A DNA stretch of 64,000 bases. It comes from Methylobacterium sp. GXS13 (lineage in GTDB: Bacteria; Pseudomonadota; Alphaproteobacteria; Rhizobiales; Beijerinckiaceae). The stretch's first letter is position 1, and each line of letters opens with the position of its first letter. The notes under the pieces were generated by a model. That model made no database searches. It had not been told where the DNA came from and was given only the letters and a program-made list of their open reading frames with translations. Position numbers and translations under genes: made by a program. Below are positions 19,623 to 28,691 of the stretch, piece after piece. The DNA is taken from positions 62,001-126,000 of the forward strand of contig NZ_LKKO01000036.1 in assembly GCF_001455965.1 (NCBI RefSeq), in the 5' to 3' direction.

Positions 19623-20173
19623 CGTCAGTCTTCGCTGCCTCAGGATCGTGGCGGGCGCAGCGGCAGCTCGGCGGCCGGGTGGCTCTGGATGCGTCGTTTC
19701 AACGGGACCGCCGGTGCGACCTCGATTCCTCCGCGCTTCGACAGCCAAACTGTCACGGTTCGATCCCGGTCCATGGTCAAAGACGACGGAACCCGGCTAC
19801 GCCTTTCGGTTGCGGTTTGGGGTTACGTGCAGGCTCACAGCGTGGCACGCCAGAAGCTCGCCGGATGGAACGGCCTCCGCCTCGGCACGGAAAAAGCCCA
19901 GTCTTCAGTCACCCGCACTCGACGAATGGGCTCCGCGGAGTTTGCAGGTGCAAAGCTCCAAATCCCGAACGCGTGCAGCGTTTGCGAACTGAGATACGGA
20001 TCTGTAGCGCACGATACCGGAAGCGACTTTGCGATGCTGTCCCTGTCTTGACGCGAAGGGTCTCGGCCGGCGTTCGGGGAAGGTTGGACTGATCGATCGA
20101 AGATGATCGCGTCGAAGGACGTGTGGACGTCGCGTCATTACATCAACGAATGCCTAGCTCTTCTGGGTCTCGG
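19623..20173. other. gene-free spacer
   Basis: About 550 bases without an acceptable gene. A 120-codon open frame on the plus strand (19689-20051) has no ribosome-binding site or recognisable content and I regard it as chance. The segment marks the boundary to the polysaccharide genes. Confidence 0.45.
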
Positions 20174-20926
20174 TTATTGCGGCGATAGGTTCGCGTAGGG
20201 CGAGACTTCGTCCACCAGCACCGTATTCCCCGTCATGCGTGCGGTCAGGAACCTGCGTCTGGCCGCAAGCAGGGGTTGGAGCAGACGGCTCCCTTTCATG
20301 ACACTGCCGATCTTCGATCCGGACGGAAAGATCGTGGATTCGAACGGCTTGAGCGAGACCGGGTTCGGCGACATCACCCGTGCCCGCGTGAAAGCCCTGC
20401 GCTCGTAAAAATATCCCCAGTTGTCAGCGGCGGCCACCACCGGCCGGTTCGCCTTCAGGATGCCTTCCGCCGCCTGCCGGGTGATCACGTAAGCGGCCGT
20501 CGTGCCGAGACCGCCCATGCTCATGGGCAGACACAACCGGTAATCGCCAATCGAGTCGGCGTTCACGGTACTGAAGGCGGCGCGATACTGCGGACGATTG
20601 TAGAGCAGGACCACGTCGCCTCGGCGCAGCGTCGCCTCGACCCGGATGAGAATGTCGTGAATATCGGGCGGCAGCACCGCGTCGTCTTCGACGATCAGCG
20701 CCCAGGGCAGATTGCGGGCGACCACGGCCTCGTAGGCGGCCAAGTGTGACAGCGCGCAGCCGACCTGTCCGGCGCTCAGATCGGACCCGGGCGATGCGTC
20801 CCGACCCGCCACCGTGCCGTCGATGCCGATGATCTCGAAATCAGGCCCCCAGATCGTGTGGAGATGCCGTGTAATATAGGCATGTCTCTCACGGAACCGC
20901 GGGATGGATATTGCAATGCAGCACAT
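20174..20926 (-). CDS. family 25 glycosyltransferase (LPS/surface glycan)
   Basis: A 250-residue GT25-type enzyme. The opening CIAISIPRFRERHAYITRHL parallels the family's start, followed by VGCALSHLAAYEAV and the acidic metal site ALIVEDDAVLPPD. The C-terminal part contains WGYFYERRAFTRARV. The ATG at 20926 is preceded by AAAGG at good spacing; an ATG at 20989 would add 21 residues. It probably adds a sugar to LPS or another surface glycan. It is next to an O-antigen ligase and an AT-rich spacer. Confidence 0.8.
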   Translation of the reverse strand: MCCIAISIPRFRERHAYITRHLHTIWGPDFEIIGIDGTVAGRDASPGSDLSAGQVGCALSHLAAYEAVVARNLPWALIVEDDAVLPPDIHDILIRVEATLRRGDVVLLYNRPQYRAAFSTVNADSIGDYRLCLPMSMGGLGTTAAYVITRQAAEGILKANRPVVAAADNWGYFYERRAFTRARVMSPNPVSLKPFESTIFPSGSKIGSVMKGSRLLQPLLAARRRFLTARMTGNTVLVDEVSPYANLSPQ

Positions 20927-20976
20927 GGTACGGACCTTTGCTGCCCGATATTGCGCAAAAAGCGAGAGTTTTACGA

Positions 20977-21147
20977 TTAATTTGCGCATCCGAATTCAGT
21001 AGTTGCCGTACGTCCAAATTGCGAGCCCTGCGCCTCTCGGCATGCGGGTGCCGAAATCACGGAACCTAAGTTGCCGACGGTGTAGAACGAGATTTTTATT
21101 GGAGCTTTTGTTTCTAATTCAATCGATAAATATAATTGGTTTGACAT
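20977..21147 (-). CDS. possible 56-residue protein in AT-rich spacer
   Basis: A short frame MSNQLYLSIELETKAP..., upstream of the glycosyltransferase and overlapping its possible early start by a few bases. The N-terminal half is strand-like and unlike a shadow frame, but no ribosome-binding site is convincing (GAAAAGATC upstream) and the C-terminal half is poor. Listed with low confidence because the region is the most AT-rich in the neighbourhood. Confidence 0.25.
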   Translation of the reverse strand: MSNQLYLSIELETKAPIKISFYTVGNLGSVISAPACREAQGSQFGRTATTEFGCAN

Positions 21148-21298
21148 AGAAAGATCTTTTCGCTGGCCGGACGTGAAACGATACTGGTAAGCCGTCCGTG
21201 GCGCTTCAGCGGTTACGATTTTCTTTCCGATTCGAGCGTCGTGGCGATTGTCGTCCCCGGCGATGCGCCCGCAATCCTGCGCCCACCCCGATCGTCCG

Positions 21299-22615
21299 TC
21301 AGCCGGTCTGCCGCGGCCGGAGAAGCGGCAGGCTCGCTGCCAGCAGGAGCTGATGCAGCCCATGATTCACGAAGAGCGGGCATTCGAAGCCGACGAGGAG
21401 GCTGGTCTGGGTCAGGAACAGGATCGGCCAAGCCTCGATGTAGCCCGGTGCGCGCGCGAAATGCTGGACCACCCGGCGGGCCGTATCCAGCATCACGCCC
21501 GTGAAGACGATGAGGCCGAGGATTCCGAACGCGACCGCGACGTCGATGAAGTTGTTGTGAAAGAACCAGAGCTTCTGCTGGGTGGTGAAGTGCAGGTACG
21601 GCGCGGTCGTAATCGGGCTTTCCCAATAGGCCTTGTAGCCGATGCCGATGACGGGTTCCCGCCAGAACTGATCGATACCGAACTGCCAGAGGATCGTGCG
21701 GCCGGTCAGCGTCGTGTCCTTGCCGAGATCGGAGAGGAGACGGGCCGACAGGTCTGCACCGTAGGTCGCGGCGACCAGGATGCCGATCCCGGCAAGCGAG
21801 ATCGCGAAACCCAAGCAGACGCCCGTGACCAGGTTGCCCTGGCGCCACGCAATGATCACGCTGAGCGGCGCGAGCCCCAGGGCTCCGGCCACCAGGGCCG
21901 TGGCGGAATGTGAGGAGGCGAGGAGCGCCAGCGCTCCCAGGAAGGCCGCCCCCGTCAGGGCCCGCTGCCAGCCCTGAAGGAAGAGGCAGGCGGCACAGAG
22001 AAGCTGGAGGCTCATCAGACCCCCAAGCACGTTCTTATGTGAATAGACCCCCGACCATTCCCCGCTGAGTCCGCGGGTCAGTCCAGGCGCGGCCACGCCC
22101 AACACGACCGACAGGATTTGTCCGCCCAGGAGCCCCAGGAAGACGATCCGGACGATACCCGACAGTCCCATCGTGGCCCGCAGGGCGATTCCGGCCACGA
22201 TCGTGGCGAGCAGCTGGACGCCGTGATAAACCGAGATGCCGGGGGTCAGAGACCAGGTTGCCGACAGGATCGCGAGGGCCGGCCAGAGCAGGATGATCGG
22301 CCGGCTTCCGAACAGCGTGCTGCCGAGATCGCGCCGCAGGACCAGGAAAGCGAGGGCGGCCAGATCGGCTCCGAGCCAGACCAGCTTTTCGAGTCCGGGC
22401 AGCTTCACCTGCTCGCCACTCACCGGCGCCAGCATGATCAGCAGGATCCAGGGGATCGCGGACAGCCCGAGTCGCGGTAGCGCGATGGTGCGGTATCGAC
22501 GAACGCCGGAACGACCAAGCGGCCAGCCGGCGACCGAACCCTCGCCGCCGGGCTGAAGCCAGGCCAGCTCGGGATCCCTGGGTCCGAAGGCTGCCAGATC
22601 TCGACGCACCGCCAT
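21299..22615 (-). CDS. O-antigen ligase-family protein
   Basis: A 438-residue polytopic membrane protein of the WaaL/Wzy_C type. Around ten hydrophobic segments surround the large periplasmic loop, which carries the ligase-like LTGRTILWQFGIDQFWREP and GIGYKAYWES, and the HNNFIDVAVAFGILGL helix follows. It transfers a polymer onto lipid A core, or polymerises a surface glycan; which one cannot be told from sequence alone. It lies 370 bases upstream of the family 25 glycosyltransferase on the same strand. Confidence 0.88.
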   Translation of the reverse strand: MAVRRDLAAFGPRDPELAWLQPGGEGSVAGWPLGRSGVRRYRTIALPRLGLSAIPWILLIMLAPVSGEQVKLPGLEKLVWLGADLAALAFLVLRRDLGSTLFGSRPIILLWPALAILSATWSLTPGISVYHGVQLLATIVAGIALRATMGLSGIVRIVFLGLLGGQILSVVLGVAAPGLTRGLSGEWSGVYSHKNVLGGLMSLQLLCAACLFLQGWQRALTGAAFLGALALLASSHSATALVAGALGLAPLSVIIAWRQGNLVTGVCLGFAISLAGIGILVAATYGADLSARLLSDLGKDTTLTGRTILWQFGIDQFWREPVIGIGYKAYWESPITTAPYLHFTTQQKLWFFHNNFIDVAVAFGILGLIVFTGVMLDTARRVVQHFARAPGYIEAWPILFLTQTSLLVGFECPLFVNHGLHQLLLAASLPLLRPRQTG

Positions 22616-22940
22616 CGCACCCCGTCCCAGACTTCCCCAACGCCGGCTTTGCCAGATCCCAGTCAGCGAAGTCTCGAGCCAGGCTCTGCCTGCTCATCCC
22701 GATCGCCGCGAGGCTGGCAAAACTGCCGTCCGGACGTGACCACAGACCCGAGCCGCCGCCCGTCCGATTCCGCCAAACGAGGTAGGCCGGGGGGATCGGC
22801 CAGTTCCAGGCCGCAATTGGGCAGCGCGTCGACACTGCGATACCGATGGCACGCCGACCGTAGGGCCACGCGGTCGCCCTAACCCGCGAGCGCGACACGC
22901 TTCCGGGAAAGATCGGATCGACGAGTATAATGAGAGGAAT
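22616..22940. other. spacer between O-antigen ligase and tRNA-Gly
   Basis: A 325-base stretch with no acceptable gene. It is GC-rich up to about 22910 and turns AT-rich just before the tRNA 3' end. Confidence 0.4.
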
Positions 22941-23015
22941 TGGAGCGGGCGATCGGGATCGAACCGACGACATTCAGCTTGGGAAGCTGACGTTCTACCA
23001 CTGAACTACGCCCGC
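22941..23015 (-). tRNA. tRNA-Gly (anticodon CCC)
   Basis: A complete cloverleaf: acceptor stem GCGGGCG/CGCCCGC, D-arm GTTC/GAAC, anticodon stem TCAGC/GCTGA around the loop TTCCCAA (anticodon CCC), T-arm GTCGG/CCGAT around TTCGATC, and an encoded CCA at the 3' end (22941-22943). It reads GGG glycine codons. Transcribed on the minus strand as a single tRNA. Confidence 0.97.
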
Positions 23016-23199
23016 GGACACGAACGGTGCGGTGGTGTCTGCGCCAGCGAGGCCGTGGCTTCGCTGGGGCTCCGTGCGCCCGTGTACGGGAGCGATCTAA
23101 CAGCCGGGCGGCAACGGCGTCAAACGGCGTTTTCGGTATCGACGGGATCGCGGCGCCTGCGGGACGGGTGCGGCCGCCAAAAGGTCCGGGTGTGCGCGC

Positions 23200-23535
23200 T
23201 CAGGCGATCCGAGACAGATTGCCCGCGGCAGCGTGCGATTCGCGGGCGGCGTCGTAGGCTCGGTTGCGGAGGGCCGTCTCGCTCGGGAGCTGCTCCACCA
23301 CGTTGCCCGAGTTCGGATCGACCACCTGGAACACGATCGCGCTGGTATCCGGATCCTGGATGTAGCGTGCCTTGTCGCCGGTTGGGGCGATGTCGAGCTT
23401 TACCGCCGGCTCCAGCGGTGGCGTTGCGGCCTGCGCCGGCGCGGTTTCCTGCGTGACGGCCGACGTCGTGGTCGCCGCGAGGGCGTCGAGACCCTGTGGC
23501 CCCGGCGTCGTCGCATTCAGCGGACGGATATCCAT
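23200..23535 (-). CDS. FlaG-like small protein
   Basis: A 111-residue protein. The N-terminal 50 residues are Ala/Pro/Thr-rich and disordered; the C-terminal domain reads IVFQVVDPNSGNVVEQLPSE, close to the FlaG pattern (a strand pair around VVDPxTGEVIRQIP followed by a helix). FlaG proteins influence flagellar filament length, but no flagellar genes are near, so the role is uncertain. Confidence 0.6.
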   Translation of the reverse strand: MDIRPLNATTPGPQGLDALAATTTSAVTQETAPAQAATPPLEPAVKLDIAPTGDKARYIQDPDTSAIVFQVVDPNSGNVVEQLPSETALRNRAYDAARESHAAAGNLSRIA

Positions 23536-23774
23536 GGCTGATCTCCTACGATCCTGTGATTGGGGGATTCAGCGGATCTGCGGCCTAACAGCTCGTTAAT
23601 GGCGCCCCCCAGCGCAGGGGATGGCCGAGCCGCGGCCGGACTCGCGATGAAGATCCTGTTACCTAAGAAGCGCGAACTTACGATTCTTCTGGTCGCTCAG
23701 GTCGCGCTTCGCGAGGGGCGGAGGCTCACGACTGCCGCCGCACCACCGGCGGAGGCGTGCGTCGGGAGGTATTC

Positions 23775-24308
23775 ATGCGCCGGATCCGTATGGCGGCCGT
23801 GATCGTGACCACAGCTCTCCGCGCCGCCGCTCCGGCCAGTCCGCAGGCGCGCCCAGGGCTGTCGCCGCGGGAGGCGTTCTTTCTGCAGCATCGCTGCGAG
23901 GTCGTGGCGCGCCTTGAGAGGATCCATCGGCGCGGCCCGGTCGAAACGTCGCGCGACCGCTTCATCGTCGTCGCGCTGCGCGATCGGCCGATGCATTACG
24001 TTCAGTGCATCTTCCAGCCCTTCGACACGGAGATGCTGTGCGAAGCCTCGTCGGGGGCGTACGGCAGCCCTGCCTTCGAGCTCGACGCGCAGTCGCAGGC
24101 CGCGTTGCGCGCTCTCCATTACGTCCAGGAGGACCCCCGGAAGAATTTTTCCCGCACGATCTTCCTTGGAGACCCTCCGAATCTCGGCATCGCTGCGGAT
24201 CTGATGCTGGCCGCGCTCTACGATGCCTACGGAGCCGAGCCCGATTCGGCGATCTCGATCACGGCGCCGCGCGGGGGCGGCGCCGGATGCGGCACGCCCA
24301 CGTCCTGA
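23775..24308 (+). CDS. secreted protein, possibly YbjN/TY-Chap-like
   Basis: A 177-residue protein whose ATG at 23775 follows a clear GGGAGGT site. The N-terminus is a signal-like stretch (MRRIRMAAVIVTTALRAAAP). The body contains RFIVVALRDRPMHYVQCIF and TEMLCEASSGAYG, an arrangement reminiscent of bacterial YbjN/CesT-type chaperone folds, but the match is by eye. Function unknown. Converges on thiC with 22 bases between stops. Confidence 0.55.
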   Translation: MRRIRMAAVIVTTALRAAAPASPQARPGLSPREAFFLQHRCEVVARLERIHRRGPVETSRDRFIVVALRDRPMHYVQCIFQPFDTEMLCEASSGAYGSPAFELDAQSQAALRALHYVQEDPRKNFSRTIFLGDPPNLGIAADLMLAALYDAYGAEPDSAISITAPRGGGAGCGTPTS

Positions 24309-24330
24309 CCGGACGGGGCGTGCCGCGCGC

Positions 24331-26389
<2,059 letters not shown>

Positions 26390-26554
26390 GGTTCAAGACT
26401 CGGCCGCGGCAGAGGGTTTGTCAATGCTGTGGTGCGGGGCGGGGCTGACAGGATCGCGCGGTTCGGCATGGTAGCGGGGCGGACCACCGCGCGGCCCGCC
26501 GCCGGGATCGGATCACCGCTGCCGGGATGTGGGAAAGCTCCTCTCCGAATGCCT

Positions 26555-26600
26555 GTTGGCACGCTTGCCAACGACCTGGTCCGTTGGCATTCTCGCCAAC
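26555..26600. promoter_or_regulatory. two 18-bp palindromes, probable operator of the toxin-antitoxin pair
   Basis: GTTGGC-N6-GCCAAC occurs at 26555-26572 and again at 26583-26600, with centres exactly 28 bp apart. The second palindrome ends three bases before the toxin ATG. The half-site GTTGGCA also resembles a -35 element. Such paired operators close to the start are typical of autoregulated toxin-antitoxin operons; here binding by the HTH antitoxin is inferred. Confidence 0.7.
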
Positions 26601-26603
26601 GTC

Positions 26604-26885
26604 ATGGACGCCACACTGCTGTTCATGGAACGGATCGAGGTCACGGCCGATCGGTCGTTCGCCGAACTGGTCGTTTGGAGGGTGCCGTCTCCGGTTCGTG
26701 GAAGCGCCCACGGCTTCAAGTATCGGCTCGCTTTCGTGGTCGAGGGTGCTTGCGTGCTCCGCTACGACAACGAGGCCGGGAAGGGCGACCACAAGCATAT
26801 CGGCGAGCGGGAAGTGCCTTACACCTTTACAAGCCCAGAGGCCCTGATGGCGGACTTCTGGGCTGATGTCGCATCCTGGAGATGA
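26604..26885 (+). CDS. TumE-like toxin (DUF6516 family)
   Basis: A 93-residue protein starting MDATLLFMERIEVT, with the family's conserved core HGFKYRLAFVVEGACVLRYDN, then GKGDHKHI and VPYTFTSPEALMADFW. The DNE..KGDH segment is the usual signature of TumE-type toxins. It overlaps the downstream antitoxin by four bases (ATGA), with toxin first, as in the TumE/TumA order. The molecular target is not evident from sequence. Confidence 0.8.
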   Translation: MDATLLFMERIEVTADRSFAELVVWRVPSPVRGSAHGFKYRLAFVVEGACVLRYDNEAGKGDHKHIGEREVPYTFTSPEALMADFWADVASWR

Positions 26886-27232
26886 CCATGAAGACCGTGA
26901 CCATCGGTGTCTCCACCATCGAAGACAGCACTGTCCGGGCGCTGGCGGCTTTCCGCGGCGAGGAGCAGGGCGCCTTCATCTCGTTTCCGACGGTCGAGCG
27001 GTTGTGGACCGTCCTGACGCCCCGCCGCTGGGAGCTGATCCGGATTCTGGCCGGGCAGGAACCGATGTCGCTGCGGGCCGTGGCGCGCTTGCTGGATCGC
27101 GACGTCAAGAACACGCATGGCGACGTGCATGCGCTCCTGAACGCGGGCGTCCTGGATCGTACAGAGGACGGGCGGATCGTGTTTCCCTACGACACCGTGC
27201 ATGTCGACTTCACGATCCGGAAGGCGGCTTGA
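26882..27232 (+). CDS. TumA-like winged-helix antitoxin
   Basis: A 116-residue protein starting in the overlap ATGA at 26882 (or three codons later at MKTVTIG). The middle holds a winged helix-turn-helix: ILAGQEPMSLRAVARLLDRD followed by THGDVHALLNAGVLDRTEDG, of the MarR-like/HVO_A0114 type. It probably binds the two palindromes upstream of the toxin gene and neutralises the toxin. The pairing is strongly suggested by overlap and family. Confidence 0.82.
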   Translation: MTMKTVTIGVSTIEDSTVRALAAFRGEEQGAFISFPTVERLWTVLTPRRWELIRILAGQEPMSLRAVARLLDRDVKNTHGDVHALLNAGVLDRTEDGRIVFPYDTVHVDFTIRKAA

Positions 27233-27349
27233 TGCACAGCCTGATTGAGCGCGCGCGATAGGATTGGGGCTGCCCGGCCACCAATCGGCCTCGCCTCCTC
27301 AGGCCAGCGAAACGCAGCTATCAAGGTCTTTCAACCCAATCTTCAAAAA

Positions 27350-28189
27350 ATGCGCATCCTGCTCCTGGTGCTGGCCGGCGTGGTCCTGGTCTATCTGGCC
27401 GCGCTCGTGGCCCTCGCGGTGTTCCAGCGGCGGTTGATCTATCCGGGCGCGGCCTGGGCGGGTGAGCCGGCCCGCGACCGGTTCGCGCCGCCCGGGACCG
27501 AGGCGATCACCCTGACCACCGCGGATGGCGAGCGGCTCTTCGCCCTGTGGCGGCCGCCGCGTCCGGGATGCGGGGTGGTGGTCAGCTTCCACGGTAACGG
27601 CTCCCGGCCCGAGCCGCATGCCGCCCGCTTCGTCGCCGATCCCTGGCGGAGGGCGGGGTGGGGCGTCTTGGCGCCGGCCTATCGTGGCTATCCCGGCTCG
27701 ACGGGTTCGCCGAGCGAGGCCGGGCTGATCCGCGACGGGATGGCGGCGGTGGCAGCCGCGATGGAACGCGCCTCGGGGGCGCCGATCCTGCTGCATGGCC
27801 ATTCCCTCGGCGCCGCGGTGGCGGTGGCGATGGCTGGGCGCGTGTCCTCGATCGGTCTCTATCTCGAAGCGCCGTTCGATTCGCTCACCCACGCCGTGCG
27901 GCTGCATGTCCCGTTGGCCCCGCCCTGGCTCCTGCGCGACACCTTCCGCTCGGACCGGCGAATCCGCGGCGGAACCGAGCCCGTCCTGATCGTTCAGGGC
28001 ACCGACGACCCGGTGGTGCCGGCGAAGCTCGCCCGGGCGCTGGCGGCGGCGGCGGGCCCCCGGGCGCGGTTCGAGCTGGTCCCGGGCGACCACGTCTCGA
28101 TCTTCGGGATCCGGGACCGCGAGGCCGAGGCGGCGTTTCGCGGGCGCGTCGGGCCGGCCTGTCTCGCGGCGGACGGCGTTGTGCCCTGA
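27350..28189 (+). CDS. membrane-anchored alpha/beta hydrolase
   Basis: A 279-residue hydrolase with an N-terminal membrane anchor (LLLVLAGVVLVYLAALVALA). The fold is the BEM46/FrsA-like serine hydrolase: VVVSFHGNG, LLHGHSLGAAVAVAM (nucleophile Ser), QGTDDPVVP (acid) and VPGDHVSIFG (His). The substrate is unknown. The ATG at 27350 opens at a plausible anchor; upstream frame has no coding signal. Confidence 0.85.
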   Translation: MRILLLVLAGVVLVYLAALVALAVFQRRLIYPGAAWAGEPARDRFAPPGTEAITLTTADGERLFALWRPPRPGCGVVVSFHGNGSRPEPHAARFVADPWRRAGWGVLAPAYRGYPGSTGSPSEAGLIRDGMAAVAAAMERASGAPILLHGHSLGAAVAVAMAGRVSSIGLYLEAPFDSLTHAVRLHVPLAPPWLLRDTFRSDRRIRGGTEPVLIVQGTDDPVVPAKLARALAAAAGPRARFELVPGDHVSIFGIRDREAEAAFRGRVGPACLAADGVVP

Positions 28190-28211
28190 TCGGGATGGAA
28201 GGAGGGATCGC

Positions 28212-28586
28212 TTGGTCGGACGCCGCTCCCGGCGCTGGAATGCCGACGACCCGGATATGCCGGGCGCCGCCCCCCGGGCGGATCCGGTCTGTCCACTCTG
28301 CGGGCGGCCGATCCCGCCGCGCGCCCGCTCCAGCCTTCACCATCTGACGCCGAAGCTGAAGGGCGGGACCCATCAGGGCACGGTGCGGCTGCACCAGATC
28401 TGCCATTCGGCGATTCATGCCCGCTACAGCGAGGCCGAGATCGCCAAGCGGCTTGCCGATGTCGACGCCCTGCGGACCGATCCGGAGATTGCGCGCTTCC
28501 TGATTTGGATCCGTGGCAAGCCCGATGATTTCCACGCCGCCACCCGCATGACCCGCGACCGCCGGGCCGGGCGGCGCCGGGATTGA
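28212..28586 (+). CDS. HNH nuclease-like protein
   Basis: A 124-residue protein from a TTG at 28212, just after AAGGAGGGATCGC. It carries two zinc-like CxxC or CH pairs and the HNH pattern: CPLCGRPIPPRARSSLHHLT, then a conserved HQICHSAIHARYS. The tail is basic. It may nick or cleave DNA, but no partner gene is visible. A GTG 11 codons upstream is an alternative start. Confidence 0.75.
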   Translation: MVGRRSRRWNADDPDMPGAAPRADPVCPLCGRPIPPRARSSLHHLTPKLKGGTHQGTVRLHQICHSAIHARYSEAEIAKRLADVDALRTDPEIARFLIWIRGKPDDFHAATRMTRDRRAGRRRD

Positions 28587-28691
28587 GCCGGCCGTTTACC
28601 CGGCGCTCAGCACGTCCGCAGGTTCCGCAGCCGGGCACGCATCCCCGCTAACCTTGCCGCTCCACACTCACCTCGATCGCGGAGTTGGACG

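Noticed and set aside
19689..20051. A 120-codon frame in the spacer before the family 25 glycosyltransferase
   Set aside because: No ribosome-binding site, odd composition and no recognisable fold.
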